Shown here in pieces: positions 1 through 10,500 of a stretch of DNA of 64,000 bases. The DNA is from Varroa destructor (lineage: Eukaryota > Arthropoda > Arachnida > Mesostigmata > Varroidae). A program made the translations under genes and the position numbers. The notes under the pieces were generated by a model. It saw nothing but the letters and a program-made list of their open reading frames with translations. It was not told the DNA's origin and searched no databases. Every line of letters starts with the position of its first letter. Positions within the stretch are counted from its first letter, which is position 1. The stretch lies in assembly GCF_002443255.2 (NCBI RefSeq), contig NW_019211454.1, forward strand, positions 53,076,118-53,140,117, in the 5' to 3' direction.

Positions 1-1142
1 CGTACCCAGCAAACGAGCTTCAGCACTTAATTTTTCGGACATCTATGCTTTTCACTGCTCATAATTATGGCCACCCATTTGAATAGATATATTTAATTGT
101 TGTTCTGGCTCGAATAATTTTGCTGCTTTACTACATGTTATGTAGTAAGGATATGCATACTACACAAATGCGATTGTCAAAGAAATTTTATAGTCGTAGT
201 AACATCATGTGCGATGGCGAACAAGGAATTGACCTGGTAACATCAACATAAGCTAGACCAGCCTTTCTGTATATCTAACGAACTTCATATACATATATGT
301 ATTGCCTAGCAATACCACCAATAGTTGATACTGCGTTTGTCTGTTCTCAAATAAGTGATAAAATAATAAAACAGAACAAAGTAAAAGCAAGTACTAAACG
401 GCATTGTTTTGCCGTAGGCATCTAAAAATGTACGAAGATTTGAACAAGAATAATAGTCGACTGAGCTGACAGTCAGAAATAGTGGCTTGTAAGCTCACTA
501 AGCGTTCAATATTACAAAAAAAGCTAACTATGGCCAAATACTTAAGAAGCAAAGGTATCATTATTTATACATTAGTAGAATTTTGCACTTATTTTTTTCA
601 CACCCCGGCTCAAGCGAATATCGCTTGCTGGGTGTGCCAAGCCTAGAGTAATCATACAGTCAGCAAAGTCCAACCTAAAGAGATCTAGCTGGATCACAAA
701 ACGCAGTGTCGAACACATAAAAACTCTGGTACTGCCTACACTTGTATCGCACACATTATGAACACGTATGCTATTCGTTCGTCTCTACCTCTTTCGGCCT
801 CGAATCACCCGTCTTCAAGATAGCATCAAGTTTACTTCTTATCCTCCTTGTTATCGCTCAGCTTAATTATGACGTTACCTCAGAATCTGCTACGATACCT
901 CAAGGCCTCATGTCCACAGACTTAAACACACCCAGGAACGAACTGGAACACTTATAAAGCCGTACAGACACGCACAAACACACATACACACACTTACATT
1001 CATAAATTAGCGATCACTCCAGCTAGGTTTTTCTGTCCTTCACCCTATTGTCTTTGATTTACAAGTCTCTTTTTTGATGGATATTTGTCTAGCTTTAGCT
1101 TTATCTTTCATAGCTCAGCTGCCGACCACCTAATTTGAATTA
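1..1142. other. Sequence downstream of MOB3; no gene seen
   Basis: AT-rich sequence past the MOB3 stop codon, which must include its 3' untranslated region. Only short, unrelated open frames occur on either strand. I saw no AATAAA on the minus strand close to the stop; an ATTAAA on that strand lies about 1 kb away near position 90. Confidence 0.5.
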
Positions 1143-1519
1143 CTACGAGTGACAGATCTTTTCGGTCATTTCTCGAAGCGGTTCAAGCTCTTTTTCGCTG
1201 ATCAGATGGAATTCATCGGTGAAGTAGTAGAAATGTTTGTAGCACGTGTTGACATGTGCCTCGGCGCCAATGGCGACGATCTTGTCAAAATGGTGAATAT
1301 AAACATGAACAAACACGCGAAACAGTCGAGTTAGGATTTTCTTGCACGTCTTCTCGAAGCTCTTTGGAAATGGGGTGTCCGCCGAAGTCGGAAACAGCTC
1401 CTCGTTGTTAATCTGCGATTCAATCCAGTCCATTAGCAGGGAGATATACTGACGTGCTGGTAAAGCCTGTGGCTTCTTGTAGCGATCCTTATCGCACCAC
1501 AGATACTCGAACCGTGCAC
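1143..1519 (-). CDS. Mob3: MOB3 coding exon 3 (terminal)
   Basis: The acceptor TTTTAG precedes GTGCACGG, and the first two bases complete a Gly codon, giving [10 protein letters not shown]. The exon encodes residues 95-219, including the histidine zinc ligands (166 and 171) and the conserved C-terminal helices ending KICHS, then TAG. The in-frame ATG just upstream of the acceptor is intronic and is not the start. Confidence 0.93.
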
Positions 1520-3184
1520 CTAAAATGAACATTGAAACACATAATGAACAAACAGCAAAATCAACAGGTTTCAACTTATAGGCTAACCAAAATGGGAATG
1601 TATGTATATCAAATCCGTGTATCTTGTGTATTGCAATAGGAGTTCATAGCCCCATATCCAGAACTTTACATGGGCTGCACAAACAACAAACTAAACGTAA
1701 ACACACTACGCACATTTCTAATCGACCGATCGACTCATACAGATATTTTGCCATACAATCAATCACATTGAAAATGAAAATAAATATTCAGTGTATGCAT
1801 GCGAAATATGGACTGAAAAAAATCTACGTGCACACTTTAGTCCCATTACCAATGATTTTTTGTTATAAGTATTAAGTAAACAATACGCTTATCATTATTA
1901 CACTTAGTTTTATACTAAGTGTAATAATGATAAGTGTACACCAAAGTACTATCTATTATATTTGAGATACAATTAGCTTCAAATTTTGATTAAGTGAATA
2001 AATGAATGCATTTCTGCTAACAAAGGACACAGCCTCAAAATGATAAAAATTATACATTTATACAGAGCAGATGTCCTGTTATATGCAAATTAATGATCTG
2101 CTAATATGTTAATATCGCAAACTTCAACAATTTGTTTATTTGCTAGGCCTATTAAAATAAACACAATATATATTTAAGTATAATTTAACGCTCGTCGTTC
2201 AAAAAAATATTTTTCACACTAAGCGATATATCATGGTCATACAAACCTCCACTCATGGTCGGACAACTGGTTTCCGTACAGAAATCTGTCACTGTCCCAT
2301 AAATGAGGTTGATTCGGTTAAAAAAGTCAACTACATGAACTGCCAGCCAGTCGTGGTATGAATCACCTGCTGGCAAACGAACTGCTTCGCGGAGATTCAG
2401 GCCGGAGTTTAGCGATGCCTGTGCCTATTGTATAAAGTTCAGCAAAAGGACGAAACAAATTATGAAAAGACTATCCTGGATAAAAACGAATGCTACACAC
2501 ACCTATGGGCACACCAAGCAAACTGCGTGTCCTCACTTCTTCTAAAAAATTAGATGTCAATTCGAATGATTTATAGAACTACGCTGCTTGTAATACTTAC
2601 AATGAACCTGGAAGACATTATTTATAAATATTTATATGAGACAATTTAGGTTTACCTAAAGAGTAGAATACGCACATTTTAACGGAGTAATCTAGATTAT
2701 ATAGCATTATACAGTAAGAAAAGGTGTGTGTTCAACCTATTAAAGATATAAATAAACGTATCACATATCAAGTGGCAAAATTGTGATCATGTTAACGATT
2801 TTACCGACTTCAATGTAAATCACCTATTATTAGACGAGGAGAAAGGTGTGAACATTCAAAACACAGACACGTAACATTTTATGCTATGCTAATATTACCA
2901 AGGTCTCGAGTTATTAGTTCACGCGTTAATACCTCAATAATTATAATTGATATGCACGTGAATTATGGCATAATATTGACCTTATCTTTGAGCAAAAACT
3001 GTATGGAAGTCGATTACTAATTGGTTACAATGTAAGAGTGAAATCTCTATTCCTGTCTTACTCAATGCAATAAAACCACCTGCTTGTGCAGCGAATGCTT
3101 CAGTGTTCCAGGCACAAACTTCTTCTTCGGCTTGAATGTCTTTTCCTTGTGAAAGAACTTAGACAATTCCGCTATGGCAGCCAT
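1143..3184 (-). CDS. Mob3: MOB kinase activator, MOB3 class (three exons)
   Basis: This gene encodes a MOB-family adaptor of the MOB3 subclass. MOB proteins are small zinc-binding scaffolds that contact Hippo-type and NDR-type kinases; MOB3 proteins are reported to bind MST/Hippo kinase rather than LATS/NDR. Joining 3184-3080, 2424-2247 and 1519-1143 gives 660 bases, that is 219 residues plus a TAG stop, close to the roughly 217 residues of animal MOB3. The MOB fold is collinear throughout: KTFKPKKKF near the N-terminus, [18 protein letters not shown] (residues 36-53), [17 protein letters not shown] (63-79), [13 protein letters not shown] (122-134) and the C-terminal [14 protein letters not shown] (181-194). 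The expected zinc ligands are present: Cys84 and Cys89 in FCTETSC, and His166 and His171 in HVYIHHFD. The start is the first ATG before conserved sequence. No frameshift or missing key residue is seen. Untranslated exons were not located. MOB3 rather than MOB1 is inferred from the N-terminal AQASLNSG block and the MSGG segment. Confidence 0.93.
1884..1938. repeat. Nearly perfect inverted repeat in MOB3 intron 2
   Basis: Arms at 1888-1908 and 1914-1934 are perfectly complementary over 21 bases around a 5-base loop (TTTAT). A G-T pair and three further pairs extend the stem to 1884-1938. The element lies inside the intron between MOB3 exons 2 and 3. It could be a foldback or MITE remnant; the stem and loop are short for an ordinary microRNA precursor. 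Confidence 0.85.
2247..2424 (-). CDS. Mob3: MOB3 coding exon 2
   Basis: Residues 36-94 plus the first base of codon 95. The acceptor reads CAATAG before GCACAGGC, preceded by a pyrimidine-containing tract. The donor is G|GTTTGT, in phase 1. It carries the first two zinc ligands (Cys84, Cys89) and the [14 protein letters not shown] helix. Reading on past the donor gives an unrelated tail, which supports the splice site. Confidence 0.9.
3080..3184 (-). CDS. Mob3: MOB3 coding exon 1
   Basis: This exon holds the ATG and residues 1-35, ending HSLHKQ. The donor after the CAG codon is GTGGTT, a weak but valid GT. The intron is phase 0, so HKQ continues directly into AQASLNSG of the next exon, as in other MOB3 proteins. 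Confidence 0.88.
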
Positions 3185-3299
3185 CTCTTTGATTTGATGT
3201 AATTAATAGGATATTGCTATAGGTGCTTCAATAATTTGACGATCGTCAAGCGACCTAGTTTTCGTAAGACCTTGAAGAAGCAAGGGTTGAACTAGCTAG

Positions 3300-3322
3300 A
3301 AGCTCAGCTCAAAGCTGAGCTT
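3300..3322. repeat. Small perfect hairpin upstream of MOB3 start
   Basis: AAGCTCAGCT and AGCTGAGCTT form a 10-base perfect stem around a 3-base CAA loop, about 115 bases upstream of the MOB3 ATG. It could lie in the 5' untranslated region or an upstream intron. No function can be assigned. Confidence 0.6.
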
Positions 3323-6300
3323 ATCAAGTCAGCGCGTCTATCTGAAATACGAAGCAAACGAAAAGAAGGCAAATCTTTATTATTACATATTATCTTTTAT
3401 CGAAATAAAATTAGCTAGGGAAATGAAAGCGTTCCTTGGCATTTTACTATAAAACGAAAGATACAGATAGCTGTTGAGATTCTTATGCCAATATTTATGC
3501 CTTGATAAGACATCTTAGCCAGCAGATTAGTCATTTTGTAGTTACGATATGTGCATAAGCAGACCTTCTTTGTAGGTTGAGATATCTATCGCATATCGTG
3601 TCATTAGAAAACAATAGAGGATACAGTAGAATTGAGACGAGCAGTGAACATATTTACGCGCTTAGGATGTATGTGAAGCACATTTGAGTTGACCTTATCT
3701 ATACGTGTTATGCATCTTACTATGTTTGAAAGAAAAAAAATTATAAAAGGCCGAAATTATCAACATCGAAATTGCGCTGAGAACTCTTGTGATTTTTCCC
3801 ATTGAGCCGCTTCAGTTGATGACATATAAGCGAAACCGTCCCCTCTAAAGAATTTTTTTCGATGATAACGCGATTACTAGCGTTGACGTGGCATGCCTGT
3901 TCCCTTAAGCCAACATTTTCTGATACCATTCTATAACCTTTGAATTATGACTGGCAACCTCATATGGTTCATACAAGGAAAAAGCATTAGCTACAACATT
4001 GTGGCACGATGCTATTCTGTTTGTGTGAGGGTTTTATGGTTTACATTTTTTACAGTGTTTTTTCGTGCCCAGCTTGCATAAAATAATGCTTAGAGCCCTT
4101 AATACATTACACAATACAAAAAGCAGTATCAAAATTGAACGCTGAATTTTAAAATTACAAAAACAATTTGACATGAAACCAGCTCAATCCACAAGTTCTA
4201 TCCTGTTCTTCTAGCAGATCTTGTTCTTCGTCTTGAGGACGGTTATTGAAGCCTACTCTATTGTAACAGGTTATTATTGGAACCCTATATTTGTAGGCCT
4301 GCTGTAGCGCCTGTATAATTGGATGAATCGTTACTTACGCCACCCGGACGAAGAGTCGTAAATCCCCACCTTCAAACATATGTTTCACCCGAAGTTTTAA
4401 ATATTAGCGAATATAGCCGACAGCGCAGTGCAAGCGTTTTGCGGTATCCACATCTAAACTGAATTTATTACGATAATAATGCACACGAAGATAAAACGGG
4501 GGCTTGCAGATATACTTTATACTTAAAATCCACATAAAGACATCGGAGAATCGTAATTTTGTAGGGTACGCAACACACTGAATTTCTGAGAAAGGCATAG
4601 CTTATATATATATATATATATGTACATATATATCGGGAGGCGTGTCTAAATAAAGAACTTGTTTTAAGCTTTGTTTCTAAAACTGTATCTGAACATTAAC
4701 ATATATTTCAACAAAATGTTGTGCCTGTACTATGCTATGTTATTTTTTTTAGTAAAACCACCATCGACCTCGATTAGAGCTTGTGTTCGGTGTGCAAGTC
4801 ATTCGCCATTTCTAATATATTTCGTTAATCCGTAAATTTTCAATAATAACCGTGCGTAAAGGGTATTCTTAAGTGTAAACCTGTTAGGGTGCCGCTCAAA
4901 TAAGCTATATAAAAAGATCCAACAAAATTAAATTTTAGGCTGTAGCAAGCCAACTATTTCAAAAATGCAAGATCTCGAAACGGCAGTAAGTCCAAATACG
5001 CAGAAAAAAGTCTCGAAAAATTCCAAAATGATTAACCGTGGAGTTTATATAAGTGACCCGATTGGCAGTTGGTATTCTCCTCTCTAAAACGACTGTGAGT
5101 TTCTGTAGCGAAAACTTAAATGTCCCAAAGATAGTTTTTTGAGCCATTTTAGTTTATTTTCGAACTTTCTAATTTAAACTATATTGAGGAATTTCTGATT
5201 TGTCTCACATAAGTTTTCTTCAAATTTTGAAAACCGGGTTCCTTTAATACCATAAGTAGCAAATTAATGCATGCATGTTACATCAAACAGCTGGCAAAAT
5301 TTTCCCCAGTTTAAACGTATTACCATATACATATATATACACCATACAGTATGGAGTATAGGATTTACCAATCGCTTTCTAAAAGACTTAGAATAACTGT
5401 GACCGTGTCCTAACACGCTGGCATAGCGACTGCCCTTTGAAAGCTCGCGCAAGTGGTTGTCTGGATGAAACCAATCGACACTCAGCGTCGTATCATTGTT
5501 AGTCAGTAATAAATCAAGAACCCCTGTCGAATAACTTTGGCTGGTACCTGGCAGCATCATGATACCCTTTTGTCCACACACTAAGTGTAGTCAAGTGTGA
5601 GTCTCAATGGCGCGGTCGTTTAACACAGCTCAACTGTAAGGCAGAGTTCTGTTGCCAGTAAGCTATTTGCATAGGCGACGGCAGTGCAATTTTCTTAAAG
5701 GGAACGAACTCTCTGAGGGCTCTGTAGAATCGAGGTGGAGTGCCATTGGCAATATAAGAATAATAATAATCATAGTGAACGCTCTGAAAATATATATAAA
5801 CATCTGCAACAGCGGTTCAGCGAACTTTCAGCCAAAAATAATTAAAACATAAAAGTGTTAATAAATACACGCAGTTTCTATCAAAGCAGTCTCCTCGTAT
5901 AGATGCACAGATTTTTCCTGGCAATATGTCATCTTTTCACCTACTTTTGTCTACTAATAAGACCACGGTTCAATTATTTTGTTAATATATTAGTTCCAGT
6001 CATAATAACACAGGTATATTAGGCCCTACTATATCACGCCCCTTGCAAACACACAGACTTTATCCTCTGAAATACAGAAAGAAAGATAAACCAATTCATT
6101 TCACTCACTTGAAAAATGCTACCGCCAGAAAATGTTTTTCGAGATTTCTAAAATGTTTTTCGGCTCGACGATAATGGAGTGTTAACGTTTCAGCCTGCAG
6201 TGTCAATCATTATCTATCTATTATTACCTATCTAGGGTATATATTTAATTCCTTTCACTATTTTGATTAATACACTGTGGCAAATGTGCCCAGGCTAAGA

Positions 6301-6600
6301 TCTATGTATAAGTCAAAAACGATTATGAATGAATGACTTAAATTATATAGGACTCATGAGAGAGCTTGAAAATTAGTTTTTATCTAAGGCGACGATTTAG
6401 ATCGTCGAAACCAGAATAAACAAAATGGCCTGCCCGTAAAGCTATATGTATCCATCAAAAACAAAAAAAAAAACATTCTTCCCGCTGTGTGATACAAAAG
6501 CATGCCAAAATAAGCGAAAAATCAGCAGCATAGTTTTGAACCGTTGCAGCGTGTGCTAATAGACCAATCCAGTTTTGCTACAACTAGGTTTTTTTTGGCT
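3323..6600. other. AT-rich upstream region of MOB3; no coding exon found
   Basis: Mostly AT-rich with an (AT)n tract near 4602-4633 and short poly-A or poly-T runs. It may contain untranslated MOB3 exons or introns, but no convincing coding segment was seen apart from the retroelement-like scrap listed separately at about 5380-5580. Confidence 0.45.
5380..5580 (-). mobile_element. Possible LINE endonuclease fragment
   Basis: Part of a minus-strand open frame (5264-5581) contains STGVLDLLLTNNDTTLSVD followed closely by a DNHL segment. In CR1/jockey-type LINE endonucleases the equivalent end of the domain reads like VLDL-x-x-TN, then a hydrophobic strand, then S-D-H. The resemblance covers only about 40 residues and the surrounding frame is not LINE-like. 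If real, this is a short dead fragment with no reverse transcriptase nearby. Confidence 0.4.
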
Positions 6601-6639
6601 GGTTTCTAATCACTAAAGTAAATAAAATTAACTAGCGTT

Positions 6640-7480
6640 GATACACCCCACCCTGACCGAAAACTTGAAGCATGGGAAACTCGTGTTGTACTCTCCGCCC
6701 TCTAGGCTAGCTTCGTCGGTAATGGAAAACATATGTGAATTGAGTTTTCGCGCGCAATTACCTTGAGAGGGCACGCCGTCCGTGACGGAGCCGTAAAACA
6801 GCTGCTGCGACAAACGGACTATAAAATAAATCACATCACATTTTATTGACCTTACGGCTCGCGGCGTTTTCGGTTTGTTATTGGACGAACACACAGGCAC
6901 ACGGCAGATGCAATACACCCTCGTGACCTCTCTAGCCGCCGCAAATGATGCGCAATACGATTGCTGTGCACTCGTCGAGTTCACAAATACGAGCCTCTGA
7001 CGTGTCTACCGAAGCTCCGCGGATGTACAGCCACAAGAACAGCTGATCACATATCAGCAGTCTGAGAGATCATGAGCAAACATAAAACAAAATTGTATTC
7101 AATAAGATTGGCCGCTATAAAACTTCCTCTCTTTGGTTATGATGGGTTAGATGTCGGATTGTTCCAACATCCGAAAAAATCTTCCGACATTTAAGTAAGG
7201 TTAACGCACCGTCAACTAGTTAGAGATTAAAGATGGTCTTACGTGGAAACAAAAATTTTGGTGTTGAAGTACCACCCCATTTACAGTGGGCGCATCTCGA
7301 TTAATCAATAACATCAACCTTCAGAATGAAAGCTACGTTAGTACAGAAATATCTATTGAGACGAAATCGGTTGCCTTTGTGAAGCGGTCGCCAGCGGAAG
7401 AATACAGACCATCACTTGCAATATGTGTGAGTGTGTATGTGTTAGTCGCAGCCGATCGTCCACTGTAGCGCACTCTTAAG
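6640..7480. promoter_or_regulatory. Probable promoter area between MOB3 and the RS-rich gene
   Basis: This stretch is more GC- and CpG-rich than the AT-rich sequence on both sides and lies directly upstream of the plus-strand gene at 7481. It also lies on the 5' side of the minus-strand MOB3 gene, so it may serve both. A 60-codon upstream frame at 7286-7468 and a minus-strand frame at 6628-6984 show no recognisable protein and are probably incidental. No TATA box or start site could be fixed. Confidence 0.35.
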
Positions 7481-7513
7481 ATGGCTGGATTGCAGCACAG
7501 CAGCGGTGGTGCG
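7481..7513 (+). CDS. RS-rich gene coding exon 1
   Basis: A short first coding exon, MAGLQHSSGGA, ends at a strong GTAAGT donor in phase 0. It joins in frame to the exon at 9118. If it were not used, translation could begin at an ATG 12 bases into exon 2. Confidence 0.65.
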
Positions 7514-10500
7514 GTAAGTTGAGATTATTGGGATGCCTAACGAGACTAACATCTTCTTAAATGCTCCAAGCTGTTTGTAGAACATTTCCTAAAGTTCGGC
7601 TGTAGTGTTCGCTATTTTGGTCGTGTTGAGTGCGTGTGTACTACCAGTGGATACCATATTGTCGCTTTGTTAGTAACAGCAAGTTAGCTCTGTGTTGTCT
7701 ATATTGATTCATATGCTCATATCAACAGTGAGACCGTTGACAAACTGTTTAATAGGAGCGACCGAGTCTACTAATGAGCAAAGTCATTTCCTATTGTGGG
7801 TAGCTAAATCATCTTACGTATGTTATTTACTACTTTAAGATAGGTTCGACCACAAAGATACGGTCAACGGCCTAAAGGCTAACAACAGTGTATCATTGTG
7901 TGTCAGGTTGGGGACGCGCAGTAGATTCTAGAGTTTGGTAATTCGAGGGTTTGCCCTTAAACTTATGGATTATTTTATCTGCGTCTTGTTTCGTTGAACC
8001 ATTGACGTGTTGCTTTGTCGAGCTCTTCCAGTGCTATAATCTGTTGGATATACGCTGCTAACTTAGCTGAAAAAGTGATCATTTTCTTGCTGCTCAGCAT
8101 AAATAACATGGTCAGAGGCGAACGTATAGATACATGAGTGACCAATGACGGATCAGCCAATGTTGCTTCGACACGTTTGCGGTCGAAACCTTTACACCGC
8201 AGTACAGTTATTACTTAAGCAATTAAGCAAGCTTCTAAGCAAGTTACCTAATATGAGGAATATATGGGCTATAGCAATTGTTCACTAGGTTGTTCATTGA
8301 TTTTTTGTGGTCGAGGATGAACGTAGAAAAGGATAGATCTCGATAGCCTGTTCGCAAATACCATTGCATGTGGATTGTTATGCGTTCAGCTGTATCGCAT
8401 GTCGCTGATCAGTTGTTTAAAAAGATACGCTAATTGAGATTTGTTGGCTGTGACCGAAAAGGTTCTGCTAAGAAAGTCAAAATTGAGCTCATATTAAGTT
8501 GATGTAGGTATTCTTGCTATTACAATTTTATTTTTTCAATGATTGGACGGAACATGCTGATACGATAGCGAAAACTGTTTTATGAAATTTTTCGGCATTA
8601 GTTTTATATATGGCCTACAGAACAGGTTTTTTGCATCTTTTACGAAGAGTTGCCAGAGATATACACTGCCAAAGATATAATACTAATTTAATCACTTCAT
8701 AGTGTATAGAGGCTTCATAATGATGTGGTAGTAGCCCAAATAATGTTGAGAAACTTGATTTATTTGAAGAACTAGTTACCCGAATTCGTAGGTTTTTTAG
8801 ATAGATTATTACGTGTCACTAAAAGATAAAAATCTTTCAGCTTCACTCAAAAGTAATTTTAAGTGTACCTTACTAATGGGTTATTTACGTAACTTTTCGT
8901 ATCACGTTATTAGACATACCCAGTAAATTGGAAAAGCTCGGTTCGTGTTGCAATACTAATTAAAATAGAATGGAAACGTTAATTTCGTTATTTCGTATTA
9001 AATCATCAATATGTGCGATTTATCATGAAGAGAAATCCGGAACTGTATACATAAACTATAATTACAATCAATATACAAAATAATTGCGAACTGACGATGA
9101 TCATTTTTGTATTTCAGGCTGCTGTAACAATGGTGGAGGAAGACGACGACTTGGAAATGCTTCGGGTTGCTGCTTTAGCCGCACTTGAAGCAAAACGACT
9201 GAAGGAGGTTCCTCGGAACAGGATTGTGCAGAGGAATAATGTTCTTGTTATTCAGCCCGCCGACGAGTTTCTTCCTCGGCTTGAACCTTCAATCAGAATC
9301 ACACGGTCTCCTTCACCTAGGGTACGGCGAAAATCACCGGTGACAAGGGAACGGTCCCTTTCCCCGCGCAGACGATCGCCTTCGCCGCCGTTTTCTCGTT
9401 CACCCCGGCGATACTCACCAAGGCGATCAGCAACACCACGTGATAGAAGTCCTCGATTTCGCTCACGGACTCGAACTCGATCTAGGTCTCCACGTAATCG
9501 CTACCGCAGCCCACTGCCGTTACGAAGATCTCCACGTAGGAGTTCTAGGAGTCCTTCACCTCGCAGGTTATCTGTATCACCTAGAAGACGAAGCCCATTA
9601 CGTCGCAAGAGCTCCGTCCGGCGCTCTCCAGTGAGAAGATCGCCGTTGCTGAGGACCCCTCCAAGAAGATCACCGGTTCGCAGGTCTTCACCTAGAAAGG
9701 CTGCTAATGGAGACGCGTCCAGGAGAAACAACGCAAGGCGAATTTCTCCTCCTCGAAAGCGATCTAGATCCCCTGTATATAGAAATCATCTCGTAGAACC
9801 CAAGCGTCTGTCTGACCACACGCAGAGACCGGCATCTCTTCGAAATCGGTCGGAGTCAGTTGAAAAAAGAGATCGGCTTGCGCGATTTCAGGATAATAAG
9901 CAGGAAAATGAAAGCGACGAAGATAGTTGCAATGAATCTCTGCTTGACGAAATCCTCAACGACGACGTAGACAACCAAAACCCCGCTGGCAACAGTACCG
10001 AAGCTGATACCAAAGAAAAGGAGAATATTAACGAGCCAGCGGAGGTCTCTGCGGACGATGTCAAGGAGAACAAAGGAAATGAAGAACCTGATGAAGACTG
10101 CCTTTTACTGCAAGCAGATGATGACATGGATGATCTCCTGGGCCTTGAAGAAGAAGAGACGATTGTTGCGAAACAAGCATCAAGGTCTGCATCAGTAAGA
10201 GAGAAAAAACCACTCAAGGAGCAAAAACGAACTTCTCTTAAGGAGCGAGAAGAGCGTCGGCGAGACGACAGAGCTGTCAGACGAGAAAATCGAAGACCGA
10301 ACCCACCACAACGCGACCAGAATGCTAGAGATCGACCAGAACGCGACCGTCGAGAACGAAAAGAAAACAGGGATCGCCGTGAAAAAGAAATGAAAGCAGC
10401 AAAAGCTGAAAAAAGAACCGAAAAGGAAAGGGAAAGCAGACGGCACAAAGAAAAAAGCAAGGAGCCAGCTGCAAAAAAGGCTGCGAAGCCCAGCAAAGTC

